Shown: positions 46,496 to 55,678, counted from the first letter of the stretch. The stretch: DNA of 64,000 nucleotides from Clostridiaceae bacterium (GCA_018432235.1 JAHDLO010000053.1:1-64000); one strand, 5' to 3'. Notes: generated from the sequence alone by a model not told the origin. Program-made: numbers and translations.

Positions 46496-47320
46496 CTATA
46501 CCTGCTGGCAGGTGGGGCAGTAATAAATGCTGCCTCCCAGATAAGCCTCCTTTTTAATGATATCGCCACACCTGCTACAGGGCTTATCTACTGTATGTTT
46601 ACTAAGCAAGGTGCTATATCCACCATTATGGTCAAAGAGGTCCTTTTCTGTATCCCGTCCACCAGCCTCCGTCATTTCCTTTAGAGTCCCCTTAACCGAA
46701 GAAAACAACCCATTAATTTCATCGGTTTTTAAGGTCTTCAGCTTCTTTTTTGGATGGAGGCCTGCATTGAAAAGGATATCCTGCAGAGTACCATTACCTA
46801 ACCCGGGTATCCGTTGCTCAGTTGCTAAAAATGCCTTAAGGGATATGCCTTGAGGACTTGACTCCAACAGCCTGTTAAAATACGCCTGATCAAATTCCTC
46901 CTGAAACGGATTTGGCTTCTTTTTTGCTACCATATAGTAAGGATTATCAAATTGTCCCTTAGGAAATGCCCATATGCCACCATACATCTGTACAGAGGCT
47001 ACCAAAGAAGCAGCATCATCAAATTCGATATGCAGCTGATGCTTTGCGGGCAGCCTTTTCCCCTCAGGATAATAGCCCAGCCTTACGCCATCACCTAATA
47101 CAATACTGGCCTTCCCCAATTCAATTTCCACAAGACCGCCATAGCAAAAGACGCCTTCCACCACAGCTTCTGTTAATAGCTGATGATAATTCTGTGGATC
47201 TCCAAAATACCATGCAAATTTATGGGGATGCTTAGCTGCTTCAACCCCCTTTATTCGCTTACCTACTGCTACCTCTGACAGTTGCCTTGTCAGGGTTCTA
47301 GCCTCTGGAATTTCTATCAT
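46496..47320 (-). CDS. Fpg/Nei-family DNA glycosylase-like protein lacking Pro2
   Basis: A 274-residue protein with the Fpg/Nei order: N-terminal beta-sandwich, H2TH region (QRIPGLGNGTLQDILFNAGL, containing the conserved PG-GN) and a C-terminal zinc finger CSRCGDIIKK, then YYCPTC. The N-terminus is MIEIPEARTL, not MPELPE, so the catalytic Pro2 is replaced by Ile while Glu3 is kept. The Schiff-base mechanism of Fpg/Nei would be lost or altered. Zn ligands and H2TH are intact, so DNA binding is expected. Confidence 0.88.
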   Translation of the reverse strand: MIEIPEARTLTRQLSEVAVGKRIKGVEAAKHPHKFAWYFGDPQNYHQLLTEAVVEGVFCYGGLVEIELGKASIVLGDGVRLGYYPEGKRLPAKHQLHIEFDDAASLVASVQMYGGIWAFPKGQFDNPYYMVAKKKPNPFQEEFDQAYFNRLLESSPQGISLKAFLATEQRIPGLGNGTLQDILFNAGLHPKKKLKTLKTDEINGLFSSVKGTLKEMTEAGGRDTEKDLFDHNGGYSTLLSKHTVDKPCSRCGDIIKKEAYLGGSIYYCPTCQQV

Positions 47321-47495
47321 TTTTACACCCTCCTTGAACTATCTTTACTTTTCACCGAACATGTCCTATTCCTCAATTATACTATATTTCAATTATTTGT
47401 AAAACTTCTAAGAAGGGCTAAATCTGACTTTCTCTGTAATTTTTCTGCTATTCATTTTATATTTAAAAAAAATCACTTGAAATTACTCTCCATCT

Positions 47496-48137
47496 TTATA
47501 GATCCTTACGACAGTAAATGCTAGTGGATATTTTCATAGATAGCAAGCCGATTACAACTATCAAAGGATATATTAGGCCGTTAGAAATACTCAACGAAAA
47601 ATTGAATTTAGCATTTCCTGCCTGCATCCACCTGAGGATTAAGGGTAGAACGAAGGGAATGACAAATATTAAAATACTGGTCATGTACCTTGCCCTGTCG
47701 TAGCCCAAGCGATATTCCAGGGGTATATATATGCCGTATATAATAGTTATTAATAGCAAAGCTATGCCTATAGTAGAAATACTGGGCAATGGTATTTCCA
47801 CAGGGGAAAAGGTGGCGGTGGCAGTGTATATTAATGTGGTGCCTATGAAGATCATTAAAAGAAATAGGTATTTTGCCTTAACGGTCATGCTTCTGGTATA
47901 TGGTGTTGTACATAGTAATGCACCGCCCCGATATTTATATTCCTTCATAGACAGGGAGCTGATTAGAAGGAACTGAACATAAACGACAGTTAGGAAAAAG
48001 CTCAGAAATCCGCCGTCAGCAATATCAATTCTCGTTGCGACAAATAATGGTATCGCAACTGCAAATACCGCCGTTATAGGGATATATCTTTTTACCAGCA
48101 GCAGGTCCTTTTTTATAAGACTTAATAGCATTTTCAT
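47496..48137 (-). CDS. ABC-2 type transporter permease
   Basis: A 213-residue membrane protein with six predicted helices (about 18-36, 42-60, 87-108, 124-142, 153-170, 188-205). The N-terminus LLSLIKKDLLLVKRYIP is typical of ABC-2 permeases. It overlaps the ATPase gene by 4 bases. Substrate unknown; bacitracin-type or cell-wall-stress exporters of the YtrABC kind share this layout. Confidence 0.87.
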   Translation of the reverse strand: MKMLLSLIKKDLLLVKRYIPITAVFAVAIPLFVATRIDIADGGFLSFFLTVVYVQFLLISSLSMKEYKYRGGALLCTTPYTRSMTVKAKYLFLLMIFIGTTLIYTATATFSPVEIPLPSISTIGIALLLITIIYGIYIPLEYRLGYDRARYMTSILIFVIPFVLPLILRWMQAGNAKFNFSLSISNGLIYPLIVVIGLLSMKISTSIYCRKDL

Positions 48138-48991
48138 CTTCTATTACCTCCTATATATGCAAGCATGATTTCTTCAATGGTTGGCCGTTCCACCAAGGCC
48201 TTCATTTGCGCCTTAACGGCAGCCTTTTCATTGGTGATTCCCTCAAAGCCATATTCTGTTTCCCTGAGCCTAAGGAATAGCCTTCTGGTGCCTTCATTTA
48301 AATCCTTTTTATCCCCCTTAACCAATCCATGGGTGTCCAGCAGAGCATCCTTCTCTTTCGAAAAAAGTATATCCCCCTTGTCAATTAAAATAAGCGTATC
48401 AGCTATTTTATCCAGGTCGGAGGTGATGTGAGTGGAAAAAAATACGGTCTTACCCTCCTGTTGCATAAATTCCAAAAGTATATCTAATAATTCATTTCTA
48501 ATCAACGGGTCTAATCCGCTGGTGGGCTCATCCATAATCAGCAGGTCAGCATGATGTGACAACGCGAGAGAAATTGCATACTTCATTCTCATGCCTTTAG
48601 ATAAGGTCGCAATTTTTTGCCTTGGATTCAAACCAAATCGACTGATATACCGTCTATATTCCGCTTCATCCCAATTTTTAAAAGCAGGGGCTATAACACG
48701 CCTCATTTCTTCGATAGTCAGTTCATCATAAAAGTACCCGTCGTCCAGAACCACCCCGATGCGATTTTTAAGAGCCTCGTCATTTCCTGTGATTTCCTGT
48801 CCAAATAGTTTTACACAGCCGGAATTTTTTAAAATCAACCCTAATATCGTTTTAATTGTCGTCGTCTTACCTGCTCCATTTATTCCTATAAAGCCTGTGA
48901 TACATCCCTCCTGCAGAGTGAAGCTAATATCCTTTAGCTTAAAGCCACCAAAATCCTTATTAAGACCTGTTACCTCCAGCACATTATTCAT
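48134..48991 (-). CDS. ABC transporter ATP-binding protein
   Basis: A 285-residue ATPase. Walker A is GINGAGKTTTIK, signature LSKGMRMKYAIS, Walker B LLIMDEPTSGLDP, and H-loop STHITSD. The C-terminal 60 residues are an accessory segment. It overlaps gntR by 8 bases and the permease by 4, so the three form one operon. Confidence 0.95.
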   Translation of the reverse strand: MNNVLEVTGLNKDFGGFKLKDISFTLQEGCITGFIGINGAGKTTTIKTILGLILKNSGCVKLFGQEITGNDEALKNRIGVVLDDGYFYDELTIEEMRRVIAPAFKNWDEAEYRRYISRFGLNPRQKIATLSKGMRMKYAISLALSHHADLLIMDEPTSGLDPLIRNELLDILLEFMQQEGKTVFFSTHITSDLDKIADTLILIDKGDILFSKEKDALLDTHGLVKGDKKDLNEGTRRLFLRLRETEYGFEGITNEKAAVKAQMKALVERPTIEEIMLAYIGGNRR

Positions 48992-49367
48992 GATTCTCCT
49001 CCTCCGTCAGCAGCTTGATCATCTGATTAAATTCCTCCCCAGAAATTCCAAGAGATTTAGCAGTCTCCCAAGCCTCTAATATTTTTTGCTCCACCATATG
49101 ACGCTTTGACTCCCTGATCAGCTCTAGATTTTCGGCAGCGACATATGTTCCCCTGCCTGCTCTACTGGAAACGAAGCCTTCCTCCTCCAGCTCATCATAT
49201 ACCCGCTTAGTTGTCAGTACACTTACTCTGAGGTCATTTGCCAATGCCCTTATGGAGGGCAGAAGCTCCCCTTCCTTCAGCTCACCTCGTAATATGGCAT
49301 CCTTTAACTGCTCTTTGATTTGCTGATAAATTGGTGTGTCCGAAGTATTAGAAATAATTATTTTCAT
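48984..49367 (-). CDS. GntR family (YtrA subfamily) transcriptional regulator
   Basis: A 127-residue regulator with the GntR winged helix (PIYQQIKEQLKDAILRGELK, then LPSIRALANDLRVSVLTTKR) and only a short C-terminal tail of about 50 residues, as in YtrA regulators of ABC transporters. It probably represses its own operon through the inverted repeat at 49404-49427. Confidence 0.93.
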   Translation of the reverse strand: MKIIISNTSDTPIYQQIKEQLKDAILRGELKEGELLPSIRALANDLRVSVLTTKRVYDELEEEGFVSSRAGRGTYVAAENLELIRESKRHMVEQKILEAWETAKSLGISGEEFNQMIKLLTEEENHE

Positions 49368-49403
49368 TTTTATCCTCCTGTTTCCAAGCTGTATATTAAT
49401 AAC

Positions 49404-49456
49404 ATATACAGTATTAACACTATATACATTATAAAATAGTCCATAATTTTATGCAA
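49404..49456 (-). promoter_or_regulatory. promoter and operator of the gntR-ABC operon
   Basis: On the minus strand the -35 box is TTGCAT (49451-49456), the spacer 17 bases and the -10 box TATAAT (49428-49433). Directly downstream, over the transcription start, ATATACAGT-ATTAAC-ACTATATAC (49404-49427) forms an imperfect palindrome with 7 of 9 positions paired, a likely GntR site. Confidence 0.75.
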
Positions 49457-49473
49457 TATAAATTTCCAAAAAA

Positions 49474-49504
49474 AATAGCTGTAGTCCTAATGACCACAGC
49501 TATT
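49474..49504 (-). terminator. intrinsic terminator in the gap before gntR
   Basis: AATAGCTGTGGTC pairs with GACTACAGCTATT on the minus strand (one mismatch), followed by TTTTTTTTGG. It ends transcription coming from the sigma-54 activator operon. Confidence 0.85.
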
Positions 49505-49519
49505 ATATATTTTTAATTA

Positions 49520-49700
49520 AACGTTATTTACTGCCTCTAAAGCCGCCAGTTCGGTAGCATGTTTAATGCCTGACAGCAGTATTTCCATAGCAAAAGACGC
49601 CTTCCACCACAGCTTCTGTTAATAGCTGATGATAATTCTCTTTTATTCGCTTTCCCTGTTACCGATCAGTTGTCCCGCCAGCTTTTTACGATTCGTAACC
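49520..49700 (-). pseudogene. remnant copy of the Fpg/Nei-like gene
   Basis: Bases 49585-49639 are identical over 55 bp to 47139-47193, inside the glycosylase-like gene (encoding YHQLLTEAVVEGVFCYG). The flank 49639-49690 resembles the more N-terminal part of the same gene (about 47245-47295: TTATTCGCTT, then a diverged GTTACC-CAGTTG-CC block), with the stretch between them deleted. After the match a different frame reads MEILLSGIKHATELAALEAV. So this is a partial, internally deleted, chimeric duplicate with no intact frame. Confidence 0.7.
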
Positions 49701-49719
49701 AGCGGTATTTATAAAAAAA

Positions 49720-51591
49720 TCATATATTTATATTATATTTGTCGATTTTACTATATAATGTGTTTCTTCTGATGCCTAGTGCCTGTGCTGATTGCGATAT
49801 GTTGCCGCTAAATATTTTCAGCACCTTTATGATATGCTCCTTTTCAACAAAGCACATATCCAGACACTCGGGGCTAATATTTGACCTAGGATAATTTTCA
49901 ACAGCATCATTAAGAAAATAGCTGGTGGGGAAGGACTCAGTATTTATTATTAGCTCAACGATATTCTCCAGCTCTCTTATATTCCCCGGCCAATGATAAT
50001 TTAACATAATATTTTCATACTCCTGAGGTATTTCAATCTCGCTTTTATTATGTCTTTCTGCCATGTACTTCATGAAATGCCGAATTAGCAGTAAAATATC
50101 TCCTTTTCTCTCTCTTAATGAAGGAAGATACAAAGGCAGTACGTTGAGTCTATAAAATAAATCCTTTCTAAATCTCCCTAACTCAACCTCCTTTTTTAAA
50201 TCCTTGTTGGTAGCTGCAATTATTCTGACATCAACAGGTATAGAGACTTGACTGCCAATACGGTTTATGATATTTTCCTGAAGGACTCTAAGCAGTCTAG
50301 TTTGCATAACCAATGGCATTTCTCCTATCTCATCCAGCATTATGGTGCCACCATTAGCAAGCTCAAACTTTCCAATATTTCCACCTTTTTTTGCTCCCGT
50401 ATAAGCGCCCTCCTCATAGCCAAAAAGCTCTGATTCAATTAATTGATTAGGGATTGCACCACAATTTAAGGCAACAAAAGGGCCATCCACCCTATTACTA
50501 TAATTATGTACAGATTGCGCAAAGACTTCCTTTCCCGTACCGCTTTCACCCATAATCAGTATGGTTGACTTGCTATTGGCAATCTTCTTTGCATACTGTA
50601 TGGTTCTTAAAAAGCTTGCATCCCTTCCAATGATTTTATCAAAGGTATAGTAGGCTTCAGATTCGCTCTTTTTCTTTTTCTGCTTTTTTGCCTCTTCAAA
50701 GACATATACAATTTCAATACTATCATCCTGTGGGTTATAAATGGGATTAGCTGTCAAGGTGCATAAAAATCTGTTCCTAAGGGCTTTAATATTTATTTCC
50801 CTTGATATGTTTTCGCCTGCGGAAATGTCTTCCTTTATTAATTGCCACTCCTCAACGATATCGCTCATATCCTTTGATTTTAGCTCCTTGTCCTTACTCC
50901 CTAACAGGTCCAAGGCTTTGTTATTATGAATTTTTATTTTTCCTTCTAAATCTGAGGTTACAATTGCAACAGGCATAGAATTAAAAATAGTTTTAATATG
51001 CTTGTTATTCATATTTTGGAGCCTGTTATATTCCTTAGCCTTCAGCATTTCTTCTATGGCGTTGGAGGCCGCTATTACCATTCCCAAGGTATGGGGGTGA
51101 ACCAGGTCATCATAGCCTGTTAGGTCTAGAACTCCTATTAGCCTTCCATGATAGTCCTTGATAGGTGCCCCTGAGCAGGTCCATCTATGGTATGCCCTTA
51201 TATAATGATCCCGACCAGATAATTGCACCGGTTCCCCTGTTTTAATAACTAAGGCCATAGAATTGGTGCCTATGCTTTCTTCATTCATATATGCACCAGG
51301 AATCATTTTGAGAGCAAAGGCCTCCGACAGGATATTCTCGTCGCCAATTGCATTTAATATACAACCCTCACCATCCGTCAGTAATGCAAAAAAATTATGT
51401 CCCTTAACAAAATTAGTTAAATGCTCCATATAGGGCGATGCAGTTAAAATCATATCTCTATTCTCTGCAAATTTTTCCTGCAGCTCCGTTTGATCGATTA
51501 TTTTATTGCTATACACCTGTTCCAGCTTTAATCCCAAATCTCTACATCTTTCCTGTGACTGCTCAATAACCCTTCGATAATCAGCATTCAT
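49720..51591 (-). CDS. sigma-54-dependent transcriptional activator (AcoR-like)
   Basis: A 623-residue enhancer-binding protein with an N-terminal GAF region (about 50-190: YMNEESIGTNSMALVIKTGE, then CSGAPIKDYHGRLIGVLDLT), PAS (about 205-300), AAA+ domain with Walker A GESGTGKEVFAQS, sigma-54 contact loop GAYTGAKKGG (GAFTGA variant), Walker B GGTIMLDEIGEM, and C-terminal Fis-type helix-turn-helix (SQSAQALGIRRNTLY). It is the last gene of the molybdenum-hydroxylase locus and probably activates it with RpoN in response to a small molecule bound by GAF. Confidence 0.93.
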   Translation of the reverse strand: MNADYRRVIEQSQERCRDLGLKLEQVYSNKIIDQTELQEKFAENRDMILTASPYMEHLTNFVKGHNFFALLTDGEGCILNAIGDENILSEAFALKMIPGAYMNEESIGTNSMALVIKTGEPVQLSGRDHYIRAYHRWTCSGAPIKDYHGRLIGVLDLTGYDDLVHPHTLGMVIAASNAIEEMLKAKEYNRLQNMNNKHIKTIFNSMPVAIVTSDLEGKIKIHNNKALDLLGSKDKELKSKDMSDIVEEWQLIKEDISAGENISREINIKALRNRFLCTLTANPIYNPQDDSIEIVYVFEEAKKQKKKKSESEAYYTFDKIIGRDASFLRTIQYAKKIANSKSTILIMGESGTGKEVFAQSVHNYSNRVDGPFVALNCGAIPNQLIESELFGYEEGAYTGAKKGGNIGKFELANGGTIMLDEIGEMPLVMQTRLLRVLQENIINRIGSQVSIPVDVRIIAATNKDLKKEVELGRFRKDLFYRLNVLPLYLPSLRERKGDILLLIRHFMKYMAERHNKSEIEIPQEYENIMLNYHWPGNIRELENIVELIINTESFPTSYFLNDAVENYPRSNISPECLDMCFVEKEHIIKVLKIFSGNISQSAQALGIRRNTLYSKIDKYNINI

Positions 51592-51598
51592 CACACAT

Positions 51599-52195
51599 CT
51601 ACCCCTTTACCATAAGATTCCACGTCCATAGCTTGTTAGCCTCATCCCATGTTAACTCATTAATACAGCCATAGGGCTGGGATATATCTAGAATCCTCCG
51701 CAATGACATTCCTAAAAGCTTGCTTAAAATAACCCTGTTCACACCAGCATGAGCAACAATAAGTATATTTCCAGCAGTAGCATTGGCTATAGCGTCAAAT
51801 GCCGGAATTACCCTCTGTTGAAGCTGATAGAAGCTCTCTCCCTCAGGGGGAATGAAGGAATCTATGTGCAGACCTCGTCTTTGGTACTCCTCAGGAAAAT
51901 GCCTTTTTATATAGTCAAAGGGCCTTCCCTCCCAGCTTCCAAGATTGATTTCTTTGAAATTCTCAACAATAATATTTTCCATGCTGCTGCCTTGTAATAT
52001 AATCTCTAGGGTCTGAATACATCTGCTAAGTGGACTTACATATGCCCTGCCTATATTCTTACCAGAAAAGTATTCCTTAAGATATTCTGCTTGCACAATT
52101 CCCCTCTTACTTAATAGAACATCCGTACTGCCGATATAGCTCCTTATATCACCCTCTATTTCACCATGCCTCACTAGATAAATGGATTTAGCCAT
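51599..52195 (-). CDS. histidine phosphatase family protein
   Basis: A 198-residue phosphoglycerate-mutase-like phosphatase. It shows the catalytic YLVRHGEIEGD (RHG with phospho-His), YVSPLSRCIQT, and the second His in ILIVAHAGVNRVIL. It resembles alpha-ribazole phosphatase CobC, but there are no cobalamin genes around; its place among molybdopterin genes suggests another phosphorylated substrate. The start at 52195 follows GAGG and overlaps the end of the upstream gene by 8 bases. Confidence 0.87.
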   Translation of the reverse strand: MAKSIYLVRHGEIEGDIRSYIGSTDVLLSKRGIVQAEYLKEYFSGKNIGRAYVSPLSRCIQTLEIILQGSSMENIIVENFKEINLGSWEGRPFDYIKRHFPEEYQRRGLHIDSFIPPEGESFYQLQQRVIPAFDAIANATAGNILIVAHAGVNRVILSKLLGMSLRRILDISQPYGCINELTWDEANKLWTWNLMVKG

Positions 52196-53297
52196 ACATA
52201 AATCCTCGTCCCGATATTTTTTCAAGCTTCTTCTGTATGATTTCTGCCGCATCAAACCTTTCCTTAATCCTTCTTAAGGCTTCAAAATCACCCTTGTATT
52301 TCTGCTGGTAAATTTGTCGCCTTGTCTCCAGAGATATGGGCCTATCCCCTTGAACCAGCTTGTCGGCTATAAATAAGATTTCGTTTTCAGTAATTGGCAT
52401 ATGGGCATCAGCCTTAATATCATTATGGGTTAAAATGATATCTCCTACCTTTGAATATCCCAGCTCCTCTTTGACAATTTTAGCCCCTCTTTCTGCATGA
52501 TTTTTTTCTTTTCTTGCAATATCATGGAGTAAAGCTGCAGCTTCTAATTGCCCCTGCTCCAGTTTATAGCCATTACACTTCAAGTCGTCATAAAGCACCA
52601 TTGCTGTCCTTGCCACCTCGATAGAATGCTGAACTATATGCTTTGAAACCTTGTAGCTTTCAAGAATTTTCAGGCACTCCCTTCTGGTGGGGGCCTTTTT
52701 TTCATAATATTCCAATAATATTTTATAGTCCTCCATTGTATCCATGTCCATTATTGTTGCTTCATCATAAACAGGTACAAGCTCAGCATCCTCTTCAAAG
52801 CCGTCAAGCAATGCCCTTAAACCACCTTTACCATCCCCTTTAAGAATATCCTCCCTATATTTTGTGCTGATAAGGGGAGGATGACCCCTTATGTCATCAA
52901 AGGTGGGATAAATGATACCCCTACTGCGTTTCCCAAAAGCATAGGTTAGCTGTTCCACAGTATTCTTTTTTACCAAGGGAATATCCACCGGATGAATAAA
53001 AAATGCCTTAGTTGTCTTATCTAGTGTCTCTACACCTTTTATAATAGATGAATACATCCCATCAGGATAATGATCATTGATGACAAATGCCGCATTGGTT
53101 TTTCTTGAGATTTCGGCCAGTTCTTCACCTCTGTAGCCCACAACTAGTATTATATCTTCAATTCCCGCCATTCTATAGGTGTTTAACACTGTTTCAACAG
53201 CGGTATATTCACCGAAGCTTAAGAGGGGCTTAAAGCTTCCCATTCTGGATGAGTAGCCTGCTGCAATAATAATTGAGGCAATACCACCACTGGTCAT
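52188..53297 (-). CDS. MobA/MocA-like nucleotidyltransferase fused to an HD domain
   Basis: A 369-residue fusion. Residues 1-200 form a nucleotidyltransferase fold (IIIAAGYSSRMGSFKPLLSF, the G-x-G-x-R-M-G and K signature of MocA-type molybdenum cofactor cytidylyltransferases; then HPVDIPLVKKNTVEQ). Residues 210-369 form an HD phosphohydrolase domain (H in IVQHSIEVA, HD in ALLHDIARKE, NHAERGA). It corresponds to the DVU_1551 family. Likely it makes or hydrolyses a molybdopterin dinucleotide. It overlaps xdhC by 4 bases (ATGA). Confidence 0.85.
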   Translation of the reverse strand: MTSGGIASIIIAAGYSSRMGSFKPLLSFGEYTAVETVLNTYRMAGIEDIILVVGYRGEELAEISRKTNAAFVINDHYPDGMYSSIIKGVETLDKTTKAFFIHPVDIPLVKKNTVEQLTYAFGKRSRGIIYPTFDDIRGHPPLISTKYREDILKGDGKGGLRALLDGFEEDAELVPVYDEATIMDMDTMEDYKILLEYYEKKAPTRRECLKILESYKVSKHIVQHSIEVARTAMVLYDDLKCNGYKLEQGQLEAAALLHDIARKEKNHAERGAKIVKEELGYSKVGDIILTHNDIKADAHMPITENEILFIADKLVQGDRPISLETRRQIYQQKYKGDFEALRRIKERFDAAEIIQKKLEKISGRGFMYG

Positions 53298-54343
53298 TTT
53301 AAGGAACCTTTTCTAAATTGAATGATTTCGGCGGCAATGCTTACTGCTATCTCCACTGGTGTATCGGCATTAATAGATAGTCCTATTGGGCATTTAACTC
53401 TTTCTAAATCTTCAGGGTTAAAGCCCTCTTCTAATAAGCTACTATACACATGCTCTCTTTTGTTTTTGCTGCCAATCATTCCAATATATTTTGCATCGGT
53501 TTTAAGTGCTTGAGCCAATACCTCCTTATCATATAAATGCCCCCTTGTCACTATGACAATATAGCTGTTATTATCAATATTAACATATTTTGTAAAGCAA
53601 TCAAAGGAAGAAATAACCTTTAATTCATCTGCAGTGTTAAATCTTTCACGATTGGCAAACTCCTCTCGATCGTCAATAACCTCTACATAAAAATCCATTT
53701 TTTTCGCCAAATCTGCTATCGTTTGTGCTATATGGCCGCCGCCAACAATGTGCAATTTATCATATTTTATAAAGGGTTCTATTAAGTACCTTCTCTCATT
53801 TCTTATTATTTGGCTATATCTGATATTCGCGTAGCCTTCCCGTATTTCCTTTGTAACCTGTTGAAGCTCGTCATTTTCAAATCCGTAAAAACCAGTTTCA
53901 GTGCAAATCCATTTTTCAAAGCCTAAGGCCTGCCCCTGAGGCTCGGGCAATCTGGAAATCATTATAAAATCCTGAAATTGCTGCTTAAGCTCTATTGCCC
54001 TCCTATATACCTCTGCTATGCCTTCTTCTTCACTGCTAACAAATTCCAGAAGTATCCTTACGCTTCCACCACATACCATGCCAGTGGCTGCTGCATCCTT
54101 ATTCGATAGAATATAATCCTCGACAATGGATTCCTTCGATTGCAGCACCTTCGCAGCGGATTTTATTGTCAAGGCTTCTAATAGCCCCCCTCCAATTGTA
54201 CCAACAATTGAATAGTCTGCCTTGATCAGCATTTTTGTGCCCTGCTCCCGGGGTGCTGAGCCCTGCTTCTCCAGCATAGTTGCTATTACAAAGCTTTCTC
54301 GATTCTCTAAGGCCTTCTCGATAGCATCAAATATATCACTCAT
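53294..54343 (-). CDS. xdhC: XdhC/CoxF family molybdenum cofactor insertion protein
   Basis: A 349-residue protein. The N-terminal XdhC/CoxI domain has ATMLEKQGSAPREQGTKML and GTIGGGLLEA, and the C-terminal Rossmann domain has LHIVGGGHIAQTIADLAKKM and YIGMIGSKNKREHV. XdhC binds the sulfurated molybdenum cofactor and passes it to hydroxylases such as the enzyme encoded at 60873-63596. Confidence 0.93.
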   Translation of the reverse strand: MSDIFDAIEKALENRESFVIATMLEKQGSAPREQGTKMLIKADYSIVGTIGGGLLEALTIKSAAKVLQSKESIVEDYILSNKDAAATGMVCGGSVRILLEFVSSEEEGIAEVYRRAIELKQQFQDFIMISRLPEPQGQALGFEKWICTETGFYGFENDELQQVTKEIREGYANIRYSQIIRNERRYLIEPFIKYDKLHIVGGGHIAQTIADLAKKMDFYVEVIDDREEFANRERFNTADELKVISSFDCFTKYVNIDNNSYIVIVTRGHLYDKEVLAQALKTDAKYIGMIGSKNKREHVYSSLLEEGFNPEDLERVKCPIGLSINADTPVEIAVSIAAEIIQFRKGSLK

Positions 54344-54355
54344 CCCTTAGCCCCC

Positions 54356-55663
54356 TTACATTCTTCTTAAATCATGTATTATTCTTTTAGCGATACTATT
54401 GGTCATTTTAGTTGGCATATCACTTTGATTTAATTTGACCTCCAGCTTCAGACGATAGCCCAGCTTTTCCTCCAGAAACCCGTTAAGCCTCTGCTCTACC
54501 TCGCCCTTCAATTGGTTGAAGGCAAGCTCCTCCTGTATAAAGCAATCAATCATCAATTCATCCTCTGCCTGTATGGCTGCTCTGAAGCTCATTATATTTT
54601 TAAAGGAATATAAAATTTCATCCAATTCCCTTAAATGGATAAACTGTCCATCCTTCAGCTTTACCCTATTTTCAATTCTACCCTGTACTCGCTTCATGGT
54701 CTTAAGAAGGGTACCACAGCTGCAGGCTTCCCTTGAAAACGAAGCCATATCCCCAGTCCTATATCTGATAAGGGGCATTCCTTGTCTTGTAAGGGTGGTA
54801 AATACCACTTCACCGATTTTCCCCTCCTCCAAGGCAGCTCCAGTTTCCGTGTCTATTACTTCAAAATATAAATCCCCTTCCCGCAGGTGGTAGCCATTTA
54901 AAGCATCACATTCAACACCGCCCCCATAGCCCATTTCCGTCATGCCATAATGGGTATAAACGCTACAGCCCTGTTCCTCAGTCAATTCCTTTATTACCAC
55001 CTCTGGAACATAATCCGTGCTCAGCAATACCTTTCTTATGTATCTTTTGAATATATCCCCCTTCATTCTGCTCAGATAAAGCACCTGTATCGGTATTCCC
55101 ACAACTGTGGTGGCCTGTTTTTCCGCTATACATTTAGCTGCCTCCTCTAAATCTGTCAGCACGCCCAAAACCGTACATTCTGTCCCGGATAACGCTAAAG
55201 CCTCTTTTAGCAAATCGCCAATGCTGCCATATGCCTTTCCCGGCAAAAGCACAAGTACACGATCGGTAGCATCCAGCAAGCAGCTCATACCATGCTTGAA
55301 GAAGTCTATGGTATAATCCAAATCCTCCTTTGTAAAAAAAATCCTTTTTCCATTTCCACTGGTGCCGGAGGTATTCAGACTAACTATCCTTTCAACCTCT
55401 CCCTGCGGTACACATAAAAAGCTAAAGGGATTTTCGCTTACATCCTCAGGATAGGTGAAGGGCAATCTATTTATATCCTCAAGGGTTAAAAGTCCTGTTG
55501 CATCTACATCCTTCAGCAGTCTACCATAAAAAGCGCTATTCCGTTGGGCGAAGGCTATGGCTTCTCTCACCTTTAGCAATTGATACTCCTCAATGGCTTT
55601 TCGGCTACCTTGCTTAAGGCCTATTTTATTTACGATCCAATTTTCCAAGGGTGTTCTCCTCAT
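54356..55663 (-). CDS. AMP-dependent CoA-ligase-like enzyme (PaaK-related, DVU_1553 type)
   Basis: A 435-residue adenylate-forming enzyme related to phenylacetate-CoA ligase. The AMP/ATP motif is SLNTSGTSGNGKRIFF (about residues 92-107), then YTHYGMTEMGYGGGVECDA and LIRYRTGDMASFS. It should activate a carboxylate as acyl-AMP and perhaps acyl-CoA. Its setting between a radical SAM gene and xdhC is shared with Desulfovibrio, so it may modify a cofactor or peptide rather than a catabolic substrate; that is inference. Confidence 0.85.
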   Translation of the reverse strand: MRRTPLENWIVNKIGLKQGSRKAIEEYQLLKVREAIAFAQRNSAFYGRLLKDVDATGLLTLEDINRLPFTYPEDVSENPFSFLCVPQGEVERIVSLNTSGTSGNGKRIFFTKEDLDYTIDFFKHGMSCLLDATDRVLVLLPGKAYGSIGDLLKEALALSGTECTVLGVLTDLEEAAKCIAEKQATTVVGIPIQVLYLSRMKGDIFKRYIRKVLLSTDYVPEVVIKELTEEQGCSVYTHYGMTEMGYGGGVECDALNGYHLREGDLYFEVIDTETGAALEEGKIGEVVFTTLTRQGMPLIRYRTGDMASFSREACSCGTLLKTMKRVQGRIENRVKLKDGQFIHLRELDEILYSFKNIMSFRAAIQAEDELMIDCFIQEELAFNQLKGEVEQRLNGFLEEKLGYRLKLEVKLNQSDMPTKMTNSIAKRIIHDLRRM

Positions 55664-55678
55664 ACAGCTCCCCCTATT

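Noticed and set aside
51599-52195. Alpha-ribazole phosphatase (cobC) of cobalamin synthesis
   Set aside because: The fold fits, but no cobalamin gene is present and all neighbours concern molybdopterin, so the specific name was not used.
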